This document shows positions 12,250-23,814 of a stretch of DNA of 64,000 nucleotides, piece after piece. Every line of letters begins with the position of its first letter. Position 1 is the stretch's first letter. The DNA lies in contig JAHNEJ010003190.1 of assembly GCA_022559845.1 (NCBI GenBank), forward strand, positions 62,001 through 126,000, in the 5' to 3' direction. The position numbers and the translations under genes were made by a program. Below the pieces are notes generated by a model that saw only the letters and a program-made list of their open reading frames with translations, had not been told where the DNA came from and made no database searches. Source of the DNA: Amorphophallus konjac. Taxonomy: Eukaryota; Streptophyta; Magnoliopsida; Alismatales; Araceae.

Positions 12250-13340
12250 GTTGGGGAAGTCATCTCACGCCCGTGGATGTCTGCACACACCAAGAAACCA
12301 GAAGGGCGTCATAAGGAGTCCCGGGTGTTACCACAGGGGACAACCCTCCGATGCTTAAGTCAGCAAGGGATTTGTGAGCAATAGAGAGGAGCAAAGTAAG
12401 AGAGAAGTAGAAGTCGCAGTAGTCGATTCAGAAGGCGTGTAGGTCCTCTGCACGCATGCTCGCCGCTTCCAGTGGGCTCTCGGAGAGTGCTCGCTGGGTG
12501 GTAAGGCCGTGCGGGAGGAAGTGGCTCTCTGGACGTAGTAGATGGCCCCTCTGTCGTAGTTGCAGGTCGAGTTACTCTCTTCTCAGTGGGAGGCTCTGGT
12601 GGCAGAAGTATTCGCCGTATCTACTCTTGCGTAGCAGTGTGGGGTTTAGTAGAAGAATCTACCGTGCTCTTCTCTTCTGTTGATGTCCCTTTTATATGGG
12701 TTATCTTGGAGCGAGGGCCTCATCCTTGGTAGGGAAGGGTCCGTTTAGTAGAGTAACGTTCCTCCGCTATGTTGGCGGGAGTTTCCCGTTGGAGGGCGAT
12801 AGCCCCGGCGTCGACTGTTCCCTGGACGAGTCTTACGGCACTCATGGCGCGTGCTCGCCCGTTACGGGGTCAAGGCCGGCGTCTTGGGGGCAACGGTCGG
12901 TCGTCGGAGTGTCCTCCGGCGAGAACTACGCTTGGGCCGGCCTCATCGGCGTCGTGAAATTCGATGCTCTGTTGAGCCGGTGATCCTCTTATTGGATTGA
13001 GCGTATATGTTTGCTCCTTGCGTGGGCTTAGCGCATCCAAACCTTAATGGGCCGCTCGCGCTTGGGCCGTTTCTGAGTCAAACCAGATTTACCCTCCTCA
13101 TGAACTAAAATTTTTTTGTGAACAATGATGGTATGTATGACATTTGATAACTAAAAATGATAATTCTAATATTTTGCATATAAAGATGATATAATTCGAG
13201 GGTTATCCGTCTCGAGTTGTCCGTTAGGGGTTGCAACTGTCGGGGTTCATTGGACGCACTGTAGACCTTGGGCTAAATTGGGCTTGGCGAAAATGGACCT
13301 TACGTGAACCGAGCCGATTTTACCCTCCTCACTCCTCAGT
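12250..13340 (+). other. Possible LTR-derived remnant
   Basis: The block starts near TGTTGGGG and contains ACCCTCCGATGCTTAAGTCAG, a phrase I associate with plant LTRs, plus a TATA-like TTTTATATGGG near 12689. Similar phrases (TTTACCCTCCTCA) occur at both about 13089 and 13318. I could not find a matched partner or target duplication, so the boundaries are approximate. Confidence 0.3.
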
Positions 13341-13957
13341 TTGCACAGGGACATTACCATCTAGTATCTCTTTTTTTAATATAAAATTTTATTTTAATTA
13401 AAAATATGTTTTATCTAAAAAAAATTTTATTCTTGACACGGTACCAGCACAATACCGTACCATAGTGTACGGGATCGTATCACCGACAGATCAACATAGT
13501 AAGATCCGGGGGAATGGCAAACTTTGTTGACGCCAATTAATCTCTCACCCCTTATTTTATAAGTCAATTTTACTTTCTTTGGATCTTTCTATCTATTAAC
13601 TTGAGTTTTTAGTCGATGATTTAGTTCAGTGATATGGTATTAGAATTAATCTGCTCGTCGTGTTCCCCCGTCTGGTCTCGTCGATTGTAAGAAATGGCAC
13701 TATTCGCTATACGACTTCATCTTAGTTTATATATTGTCGAGGGGGTATCGACGAAAGTCATTGAGTACCATATATAGTACTGGGGATATATATAAGAAGA
13801 TATTGCATGTAGTGCATAAGAGGGTACTCCACGTATTTTTATTAACCAGTAACTTGCTAGACTTGTTGTCATAGGGGCCTAATACTTCCATGATCTACAT
13901 GCGTGGTTTAATTTTCAGAATCTGTAGGCTATGTTCATAAATTATTTTCTTTTGTTA

Positions 13958-13992
<35 letters not shown>

Positions 13993-14303
13993 TGTGCTGT
14001 TTCTCATAGCTAGGTCCTAGGAGGCAATCATCGTCGAGGTCAGCGAAACCAACCTCCCCATAACCCAAACCCTCCACTCTCCGGCCAGTCTCCATCTGCT
14101 CCTTCGTCATCCTCTAAGGCAATTGGACTCTTGTGATCCAGCCAATAAGCCAAAAACCTAGTTAATAAGATGAAATTGGGACTCCACATGTCAGAGGTCT
14201 TCTCTCGGGTACTCGAATTGAGTGGGCCTGAAGGTGAATCACTAGCATGGGCGTTCAAGTCTGGCTTGTTCAACAGTTAATTAACTTTTCAGCATAAATA
14301 AAC
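13341..14303. other. Intergenic DNA with AT microsatellite
   Basis: Contains a 30-bp AT repeat at 13961-13990 and the palindromic GTACGG-type motif block near 13435-13500. A 77-codon minus-strand frame at 14040-14273 has no recognisable motif. The copia target site TAAAC is at 14299-14303. Confidence 0.55.
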
Positions 14304-15031
14304 TGTTAGAGTGTGGAGTCAGAACTCTTTATCGTGCGTCTCTGCACGGGATCACACTCTGTCTCAGGAGCGCATCCTCTGCCTCTGGGGGCATCCTTCA
14401 GTGCTAGGGAAGCAATCGCTGCTCCAGGGGAGCATCCTTCAGTGCCAGGGGAGTAATCGCTGCTCCAGGGGAGCATATGCTGTCTGGGTTCTAGCAGGGA
14501 AGCACATGCTATCTCTGGAGGGCATTCATTGTCTCTGGAGAGCATCACTGGCGTCAGGGAAACATACATTGTGGGTTCAAGGCAAGTCGATATCACTTGG
14601 AGTGCGTCGACCTTGCCTTGGCAATGCGTCGACGCATTGTCTTGGCAATGCATTGATCTGACTGATGGTGGGGGAGCATCTGCAGTCGCTGGAGGGCATA
14701 CTCGGTCCCAGGAGAGCATCCGGGGGGGCAGGCGAGCATGCGCGTCTGATGTATCCCGGAAGAGGATTTCTGTTGATCAGGGGTATTATTGTCCTTAATG
14801 CCCTGACTTATGAAGCCCTAATCTCCTAGTATAAAAGGATGGGCTCTCTCCTTGTATTGTAACTAGTCTGTGATTATCTTAGTGGAATCATGCTGCGGCC
14901 GTGGACATAGGAAGGCATCTTGCCTCCGAACCACGTAAAAAATCCATGTGTGTTCTTGTGTGATTCTTCTTCTCTCCTTCTTCCTCCTCTGCTGGTTGTC
15001 CTCCTCGTCTGGGTACTCCATATCCCCAACA
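14304..15031 (+). repeat. 5' LTR of the TNT1-like element
   Basis: A 728-bp repeat beginning TGTTAGAG and ending CCCCAACA. A TATA box (TATAAAAG) is at 14830-14837. The upstream part carries many irregularly spaced GGGAGCAT or GAGGGCAT motifs. It is 40 bp longer than the 3' LTR, largely because a segment around 14420-14460 is duplicated. Confidence 0.95.
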
Positions 15032-15033
15032 AC

Positions 15034-15045
15034 TGGTATCAGAGC
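15034..15045 (+). other. Primer binding site, initiator Met tRNA type
   Basis: TGGTATCAGAGC lies 2 nt after the 5' LTR. This is the standard complement to the 3' end of plant initiator tRNA-Met used by many Copia elements. Confidence 0.95.
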
Positions 15046-15559
15046 CTTGTTCTGGTTCGAGGGAGTAGTGGGAGTAATGACGGCGGATGAAGGAAATGTG
15101 AGGATCGACAAGTTCGATGGCAAGGACTTCGGTTTCTGGAAGATGCAGATCGAAGGCTACTTGTATCAGAAGAAGCTGCATGAGCCGCTTCTTGGAACGA
15201 TGCCGGTAGGGATGAAGAAGGAAGATTGGGATCTACTAGACAGACAAGCACTCGGAGTTACCCGCTTGACGTTGGCCAGAAACGTCGCCTTCAACATCGT
15301 GAACGAGAAGACCACGGCAGGATTGATGAAGGCGCTATCAAATATGTATGAAAAGCCCTCGGCTTCAAACAAGGTATATTTGATGCGTCGTTTATTTAAT
15401 CTGAAGATGGCCGAAGGTGCTTCTGTTACAGACCACATCAATGAATTCAATGTGATTACAACTCAGTTGAGTTCTGTAGAAATAAACTTTGATGATGAGA
15501 TTAGGGCCTTGATTCTTTTATCCTCCTTACCTGAAAGTTGGGGTGCAACTGTGACGGCT

Positions 15560-18500
15560 TGTGGATGCACTTCTCATTTACATTCTTTATTCTTTTATTT
15601 CTATTGTTTATTTATTGGCGTGCCAGTCACATGTGTGACGATTTCATTGTGCGCTCGACTTGACTTGGTCAGTCGATTGTGAAGTCCGAGTCATGACCAA
15701 AAGTCCGCCATACCATAAAGGCTATGACGTTAATTACGCCCTTCCTAAGAAGGACAACCCTTGATTAAACGCCAAAAATAGGAGGCCTCGAGAGGCAAAC
15801 ATATATTCATGTGTGCAAATGGAACTTCATACCAGAGCCAGACAGGCGGGCAAGATAACAACATTAATTGTAAAAGCAGACGATATCGTTAAGTCAGCGG
15901 TTCGAAGACCGAGTGAAAGGGAGGGAGGAGGATTTCAGTCACAGGCAGACTGAGCCGTGACCATGATGGGGGTTTAAAGCGTCGATCGATAGTTCAGCAG
16001 CATTTCCCCTTTATCTGGATTATGCCCAGGGGGAAATAGGCTATCACCCACGGAGTGCCGGGATAAAAGCCAAGAGAGAGAGAAGTGTTGAACTTCCCGA
16101 ACCGCATATCTGCCATGGGGCAATGTTTGATATTCCCTGTAGAAGCCGGCGGAACTCATGCAGTGGCAGAGTCCTCCCGAGCTAAAGGGCTTATTCATGA
16201 ACCCGATGCGGGACGACGGAAAGTGAGCGAACGCTCAATGTTGCGCCCTCGCACGCGGATCGACCTGCGCGGTCAGGTCGCGGGGATCGACCTGCCCGGT
16301 CAGGTCGCGGGGGTCAAGGGGGCAGCGCCCCTTGCGGGGGTTTCCGAGGGCGGAGCCCCCAGAACAAAATTTGGATTGAAGGCCCAGTAATAAAATTTGG
16401 GGTAGGCTATCAATGCAGTTCAAGTGTGCATAGGTTCCCGACGCGAAGGCAAAATGGCCAGGGTTCCCGGCGCGCCAACTGGAGAGCTTCTCGGCGCGAA
16501 GGGGAGATGGTGGAGGAGGTTCTCGGCGCGCTGCTGATAGGGCTTATCGGCGTGAGGAATAGGGGGGTCTCGGCATGGCTGAAGAGGAGGGGGAGCTCTC
16601 GGCGCGCTGACAAGAGGGCCAGGGGGGTTCTCGGCGTGAGGGTTCCCGGCGCGCTCAGGGCCGCGCCGGGAGCTATGGCGCCGAGAGAGTGTTGGTGTTC
16701 TGGCGCCGTGAGGACCCGAAAGGGGTTCCGGAGGCTCTATTTTGGGTTTCTTGGCGATTCAGGACAAGCCAGATAGGTTCTGTGAAGTCAAAGTGGATCA
16801 GTTCATCAAATCTGAGCTGGATTAGATTTGGGCTTTACAGGAGCATCAGGATAGAGGAGGGATTTAGGAAGGCTAGGGTCGAGGGAAACCCTATCACCAT
16901 TATCATGCAGAGCCCGGGGGACAACCTGATGTCGACTTTCGTCTTCCTGAGAGAATTTTGGCAGCACCTCCCTTGGACCGAGCGTTTGCCAGAAAGTGGT
17001 ATAGACTGACATCCATGGAGTGCCGGGATGAAAGCCGGAAAATGAGTGAGCACTAAGGCTCGAAGAGACTATCCATGTCTCTGGCATCGGTCACTATCCC
17101 CCTTCTCGGAGACTGACGAAACTCATGTAGAGACGGGGTTCGTCAGACTCACGGGGTTGCATGTGAATCCAGTTAGGGACCTCAGAATGTAGGGGAGGTC
17201 AATCCCCAGTTAATTTATCTCCTGCGGTACACATGACGACTCAAGAACGCTCCAGGCTAAGTGGACGAAGAGGCCAAAGGGGTGGACGAAGGAGGGGCTC
17301 TCGGCATGGTTTTCATTGGCAAGAAGATGGCTCTCGGCATGGGTTTAGCCGGCCAAGAGAGGGGTTATCGGCCAGGGGTTTCCCGGCGGCCCAAAAAAAG
17401 GGGGTCTCGGCCAGGGGTTTAGTCGGATAGGGACTCTCGGCGCGGGGTCTTCCCGGCGCGAAGGAGAGCAGGCCGGGTGGAGGCTCCCGGCGTGGGGTCT
17501 TCCCGGCGCGAAGAAGAGCAGGCCAGGGAGGAGGCTCTCGGCGTGGGCTTCCCGGCGCGAGGAGAAATGAGATGGGGTCTCGGCGCAAGAAGGCTTGCGT
17601 CGAGGGCTATTCATCTGCTTTACTGTTGGTGGAGCCGAGACAGACGAGGGCGCCGAGGTGAATTCAGAGTTTTACGGCACTCTGTTTTTCAGATTTATGG
17701 ATGATTGAGGGGGTTTAGGAGGGGGATTTAGGTTGGATTTACTTGGACATGGGTTTACTTTACCAAGGATGGGCTGGGTCGAAAGGGGAATCGAAGGAAC
17801 CACTGCAGGATGGGGTTCTGAGTCGTCATATTATTATTGACCCTCAGGGGCTCATTTGCTGGCATCTTTGGTCGCCTGGGAGCCAAGAGATGGCCATCTC
17901 TGACCCCAGGGGCGACCATGATGTAATTACTCGGACTGGAGCCGGATTAGAAACCATCGGTATCAATTTATTGAAGCAGCTTACTTACTCCTGTGGGAAG
18001 AGGATCTCGAGCAAGCCCTCGGAGTTATTGCCAATATCGGTAGCAGACTGCCCCAGAAGCCAAGGGATGGTCTGTCTCTGGCCCTGGGGCAAGCCTGGGA
18101 GGCTTTATGCAAACGACGAAGACTTCGAGGGACATCGGTTCATCTAGAGCTACATTTATTCTACTGAAGACAACTGAGCCTGAAGACCCACCAGAGAATC
18201 AGGCGCACTTCAGTTGAGCTTAAAATGAAAACATATAAGGGAAAGAAATAGCAGCAGACGGAGAGATGGCTGGCAGATACTTCAATCACCCAGCGCCCAA
18301 ACAGGCCACTGGAGCATTTCATTTCATAATATCATTCCAAAATTCATACCGATTACAAGAAGGGAGTGAGGGAAAGGGGATGAAACAGAGGCCGGGATAT
18401 CCCGGATACATCCGATGAATCGAGGTGAAGCTCGTAGGATTACATGAAAGGAAAAAAAACATGGGGGAGGGCGGAGCATTGACTCCTCTCCCTCCCCGGA

Positions 18501-19175
18501 TGCCCACCTGGAGCTTCTTCCCTTGGGATTGATCTCTTCTCTCTTTCTTTTTTTTTAGCGGAGGAGGCTCTCTCTCTCTGTAGATTTCTTCTCTTTTCTT
18601 TCTTTTCTTTTTGATCGCCCGACCTCGATCCCCCTTTTCGACGGAGGGAACGGCTTTTATAAGCCCATTCCATTGGCTTCTCGGCGTGCTTTCGATGAGC
18701 TCCCGGCGCGCCTCAGGCGGAAGCAGTAGGCTTCCCGGCGCCACAGCTTCCCGGCGCCCCTTCCCCATATGGGCCTTGTTGGGCTTTCGGCATGGCCACT
18801 ATCGGTGCCCCTTTTGGTGGCAGTGGGCCTCTTCAGCAGCTTCTCGGTGCCACAGGTATTGGCCCATTTAGGGCTTTTGGGCTTCTTGTGTTCATTTCTT
18901 CAGTTGTGAGGGCTGACTCATCGGCTGACATATCTTGTCGGCTGGGCTTCTCTCTTGCTCTTTCGGGGATGGTCCCGAGTATCTTCCGAGGTCTTGTGTC
19001 TCGTTTCAGTGGTTCTCTATTAAAGCAGGCCGTCTCTTCTTTTCTTCTTTTCTTCTTCTATTCCTGAAAACAAGATAACAGAAATAAGACATTTTATCAA
19101 AAATAAAGGTATTTTAGGGTTATTATTATTATTTCATCGCTGCTATTATTATTATCTTTATTTTAGGCGTCAACA
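15560..19175. mobile_element. Nested 3.6-kb solo-LTR-like element
   Basis: Starts TGTGGATGCAC and ends GGCGTCAACA, an imperfect inverted pair with TG...CA termini. It is flanked by exact CGGCT duplications at 15555-15559 and 19176-19180. I found no internal LTR pair, no pol motifs and no second copy of its ends, so a solo LTR of a large Ty3/gypsy-type element is the simplest reading; a non-autonomous LTR element is the alternative. Open frames inside it are low complexity. Its insertion splits the copia gag. Confidence 0.8.
16430..18860 (+). repeat. Degenerate TCTCGGCGCG motif arrays
   Basis: Inside the nested element, motifs of the form TTCTCGGCGCG, TTCCCGGCGCG or CTCTCGGCATGG recur more than 25 times in three clusters (about 16430-16690, 17290-17590 and 18670-18850), at irregular spacing of roughly 15-45 bp. 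The spacing is too irregular for a simple satellite. Confidence 0.8.
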
Positions 19176-22100
19176 CGGCTGTAAGTAGTTCTTCCGGTTC
19201 GAGCAAGTTGAAGCTTAATGAGGTTCGAGACTTGATTCTAAGCGAAGATATTCGCAGAAGGGAATCATGTGAAGTCTCAAGTTCTGCCTTGAATACAGAG
19301 AGCAGGAGAAGAACAAAACAGCGGTGTCAAAATAGGAGCAGATCTAGGTCCAAGAAGAAAGGTCAATCAAAGTTTGGTGGTGATGGGTGCTGGAATTGTG
19401 GTAAAAAGGGGCACTTAAAGAAAGATTGCAAGGCTCCAAAGAAGAAAAATCATAATGAAGAGTCTGCCAATGCAACTGCAGCAGAGCAAGTTCAAGATGC
19501 TTTAGTTCTTTGTGTTGACACTCCTTTAGAGTCATGGATTCTTGACTCAGGTGCGTCGTTTCACTCTACCTTACATAAAGAAAGTATGCAAAATTATGTT
19601 GCTGGAAACTTTGGGAAGGTTTATCTTGCTGATGATGAGCCTTTAGATATTGTGGGGAAGGGTGATGTCAATGTAAGGACCACAAATGGTACTTTGTGGA
19701 AGTTAAAGAATGTAAGGCATGTACCCGGCTTGAAGAGGAACTTGATATCTGTTGGACAGTTTGATGATGAAGGTTATGTCACAACCTTTATGGGTGGATC
19801 TTGGAAGATCACCAAAGGTGCTATGATTATAGCACGAGGCAACAAGATGGGTACTCTCTACATGACTAGCAACAACAAAGATATAGTGGCAGTGGCAAAT
19901 TCAAGAGTTGACTCCAATATATGGCACTGCAGGCTTGGTCACATGAGTGAGAAAGGGATGAAGGTACTACTGTCAAAAGGAAAATTGTCTGGCTTGAAAT
20001 TTGTAGAAGTTGGTCTTTGTGAAGACTGCATTTTTGGGAAGCAAAAGAAGGTTACATTCTCAAAGACAGTTAGAACTTTGAAGACACAGAAGCTAGAGCT
20101 TGTACATACAGATGTATGGGGTCCTTCACCAGTACCATCTCTTGGAGGCTCACTCTACTATGTCACTTTCATTGATGACTCTACTCGCAAGGTATGGGTT
20201 TATTTTTTGAAAAGGAAATCTGATATATTTGTTACTTTCAAAAATTGGAAGACCGTTGTAGAGAATGAGACAGATTTGAAGGTGAAGTGTCTGAGATCAG
20301 ACAATGGTGGAGAGTATGACAACAAAGAATTCAAGGACTTTTGTGCAGCTAGTGGTATCAGGATGGAAATAACTGTTCCAAGAACGCCACAACAGAATGG
20401 AGTTGTCGAGCGCATGAACAGAACCTTGAATGAACGGGTTAGGAGTATGAGGATACATGCCGGACTGTCAAAAATATTTTGGGCAGATGCAATTAACATA
20501 GCAGCTTTCTTGATAAATCGAGGACCATCTGTCCCTTTGGATGGTGAAATTCCAGAGGAGGCCTGGACAGGGAAAGAGGTAAATCTTTCACACTTGAGAG
20601 TCTTTGGCTGTGTTTCATATGTGCATGTAGATTCTAATAACAGGGATAAGCTAGATGCTAAGTCTATAACGTGCTTTTTTATTGGATATAGTTCTGATGA
20701 GTTTGGATATCAATTTTGGGATGATGAAAATCGTAAAATTCTCAGAAGAAAAAATGTTATATTAAATGAAAATGTCTTGTACAAAGACAGGGCTGTTGTA
20801 GAATCTGACAGGGCAGGGAAACAAAATGAGAATGGTGGACAGGTTGAGCTAGAAGAAATTTCATAAGATGATGTGAATGATAAGATACATGATGTATCTG
20901 AAATAGAAGCACAACCTTGTACACCGGTATAACTGAGAAGATCTGCAAGAATACCTAGGCCTACACAAAGGTATTCTCCATCTTTGCATTACCTACTGTT
21001 GACTGACGAAGGTGAACCCGAGTGTTATGATGAAGCAATGCAGGTTACAGATTCTGTTAAGTGGGAGTTAGCCATGAAAGATGAGATGAACTCATTGCAA
21101 AAGAATCAGACTTGGGAGCTAACTAAACTCCCTAAGAACAAGAAGGCATTGCATAACAAGTGAGTTTACAGAGTCAAAGATGAACCGGATGGCAGTAAGA
21201 GGTACAAAGTAAGGTTGGTAGTGAAGGGCTTCCAGCAGAAGGAAGGTATATACTACACTGAGATCTTTTCTCTAGTTATGAAACTAACCACTATTAGACT
21301 GGTGTTGAGCATTGTTGCTGCTGAGAACTTACATTTAGAGCAACTAGATGTGAAGATAGCCTTTCTCCATGGTGACTCGGAGGAAGACATCTACATGTTG
21401 CAACCAGAAGGGTTTTCAGTCCCAAGCAAAGAAAACCTTGTGTGCAAGCTCAAGAAAAGTTTGTATGGTCTGAAACAAGCCCCCAGACAATGGTACAAGA
21501 AGTTTGATGGATTCATATGTAACAATGGTTTCATTAGATGCAATATGGACCATTGTTGTTATCTTAAGAAGTTTGATAATTGTTATATCATATTGTTGTT
21601 GTACGTGGATGATATGCTTATTGCAGGATCAAGTATGACAGAGATTAACAATCTGAAAATACAATTATCAAAGGAATTTGCTATGAAGGACTTAGGAGTA
21701 GCAAAGCAAATTCTTGGGATGAGAATTGTGAGGGATAGAACAGCTGGTATTGTGAAGCTATCTCAAGAAGGTTACATCCAGAAGGTGTTGGGCAGATTCA
21801 ACATGGAGGATGCAAAACCTGTTAGCACTCCTTTGGCAAGTCACTTCAAGCTGTCTAAAGAGCAGTCACCAAAGTCTGCTGAAGAGCATGAGTCCATGAA
21901 GAAAATTCCTTATGCATCAGTTGTAGGAAGTCTGATGTATGCCATGATTTGTACCAGGCCGGATATAGCACATGCAATGGGAGTTGTGTGCAGACATATG
22001 GCAGATCCGGGCAAGCAACACTGGGAGGCAGTGAAATGGATTCTGAGATACCTAAAAGGCACCTCATGCAAATCACTTTGTTTCAGGAAAAGTGATGTTA

Positions 22101-22655
22101 TCTTACAAGATTTTGTTGATTCAGATCTTGGTGGTGATCTGGACACCAGAAGAAATACCACTGGCTATGTTTACACCTTGGGTGGCACTGTAGTGAGTTG
22201 GGTTTCAAAACTTCAGAAGGTTGTTGCTCTCTCAACAACAGAAGCAGAGTATGTAGCTATCTCTGAAGCTAGCAAAGAGATGGCATGGCTGAAAAATTTT
22301 CTGAAGGAGTTGGGCAAGGAACAAAGCAATAGTGTGTTGTTTTGTGACAGTCAAAGTGTAATTCACCTTGCCAAGAACTCAGTCTTTCATGCAAGGACTA
22401 AACACATACAACTGAAATATCACTTCATTCGTGGTCTGCTTGAAGATGATGTTTTGCTGCTGGAGAAAATACTTGGTGTAGAGAATCCAGCAGACATGTT
22501 AACCAAGGTGGTGACCACAGAGAAACTGAGGCTGTGCAAAGCCTCAGTTGGCCTCCATGGATGATAAATGGAGGGATGTCGTAGCAGTATTTCCATTGTT
22601 ATATTGAGCAGGGTTAATACATTGAGATGTTTGCTTTATTTGGAGTTCAGACTCC

Positions 22656-22666
22656 AAGTGGGAGAT
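22656..22666 (+). other. Polypurine tract of the TNT1-like element
   Basis: AAGTGGGAGAT lies directly before the 3' LTR, where plus-strand DNA priming is expected. Confidence 0.8.
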
Positions 22667-23354
22667 TGTTAGAGTGTGGAGTCAGAACTCTTCATCGTGC
22701 GCCTCTGCACGGGATCACACTCTGCCTCAGGAGTGCATCCTCTGCCTCTGGGGAGCATCCTTCAGTGCCAGGGAAGCAATCGCTGCTCCAGGGGAGCATA
22801 TGCTGTCTGGGTTCTTGTAGGGAAGCACATGTTGTCTCTGGAGGGCATTCATTGTCTCTAGAGAGTATCACTGGCGTCAGGGAAGCATGTATTGTGGGTT
22901 CAAGGCAAGTCGATATCACTTGGAGTGCGTCGACCTTGCCTTGGAAATGCGTCGACGCATTGTCTTGGCAATGCATTGATCTGACTGATGGTGGGGGAGC
23001 ATCTGCAGTCGCTGGAGGACATACTCGGTCCCAGGAGAGCATCCGGGGGGACAGGCGAGCATGCATGTCTGATGTATCCCAGAAGAGGATTTCTGTTGAT
23101 CAGGGGTATTATTGTCCTTAATGCCTTGACTTATGACGCCCTAATCTCCTAGTATAAAAGGATGTGCTGTCTCCTTGTATTGTAACTAGTCTGTAATTAT
23201 CTTAGTGGAATCTTGTTGCGACCTTGGACGTAGGAATGCATCTTGCCTCCGAACCACGTAAAAAATCCATGTGTGTTCTTGTGTGATTCTTCTTCTCTCC
23301 TTCTACCTCCTCTGCTGGTTGTCCTCCTCGTCTGGGTACTCCATATCCCCAACA
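22667..23354 (+). repeat. 3' LTR of the TNT1-like element
   Basis: A 688-bp repeat with the same ends as the 5' LTR and a TATA box at 23153-23160. It differs from the 5' LTR by scattered substitutions plus the 40-bp length difference, so this insertion is clearly older than the tandem copia at 28408-54465. Confidence 0.95.
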
Positions 23355-23814
23355 TAAACTTCCTAGCATAGGGAGAAGAGCAAATTCTATTAAGGGGCCA
23401 TTTGGCTACTGTTGATGCGCAAAATATGACACACAAATATATCACAATTGTGGGAAGATAAAATGCCTACAGAATGCGTTGTCTCAGGGTCGACCTTATC
23501 AACCCAGTGGCAAAGAAATACCAGAGGAGGGTCTGAATGACCAGACCACAAGGATATACTTTCAGCTCTAGAGACTCAGCAGCGAAGAGTACAACGGCGG
23601 GCTTGAGACGCCCGAAGAAATTGGTTACGAACCGCCACAATTTGTGCCCCGACGGGCGAATTAAACTCGCAGTCAAGGGAGTTCAAGCCACTCCTAGGAA
23701 CGCACCCCCCTGGACCGGGTCACAGAAGCCCGAGAATGAAAGAAGAAAAAGAGGGAGAAGAGTGGGCCATTTGGGAGGCCATCGCGCCATCCTGTAGTCC
23801 CTTAACCCACTAAA

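Larger units (their letters stand above)
15077..22564 (+). pseudogene. Copia gag-pol polyprotein, interrupted
   Basis: This reads as one frame once 15560-19180 (insertion plus one target copy) is ignored: gag starts at 15077 and resumes in frame at 19181. Visible parts are gag (KFDGKDFGFWKMQIEG), zinc knuckle CWNCGKKGHLKKDC, protease LDSGASFH, the pre-integrase HCRLGHMSEKGM, integrase motifs HTDVWG, RSDNGGEY and NGVVERMNR, RT YVDDMLIAG, and a C-terminal RNase H with ADMLTK. Stops occur at 20864 (TAA), 20930 (TAA) and 21161 (TGA, where Trp is expected in the conserved RT lead-in). The uninterrupted pieces are gag 15077-15559, protease-integrase 19181-20863 and RT-RNase H from 21215 to the stop at 22562-22564. 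The product would be nonfunctional. Confidence 0.95.
14304..23354 (+). mobile_element. TNT1-like Ty1/copia retrotransposon, degenerate, with nested insertion
   Basis: Complete boundaries are visible: TG...CA LTRs at 14304-15031 and 22667-23354, and a 5-bp target duplication TAAAC at 14299-14303 and 23355-23359. A methionine-tRNA primer site follows the 5' LTR and a purine tract precedes the 3' LTR. The coding order gag-protease-integrase-RT-RNase H is that of Copia. It cannot encode a full polyprotein because of three in-frame stops and a 3.6-kb insertion in gag. Without the insertion the element would be about 5.4 kb. Confidence 0.96.

Noticed and set aside
15560..19175. Helitron interpretation of the nested block
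   Set aside because: The ends are TG...CA with a 5-bp target duplication. Helitrons have TC...CTRR ends and insert without a target duplication.
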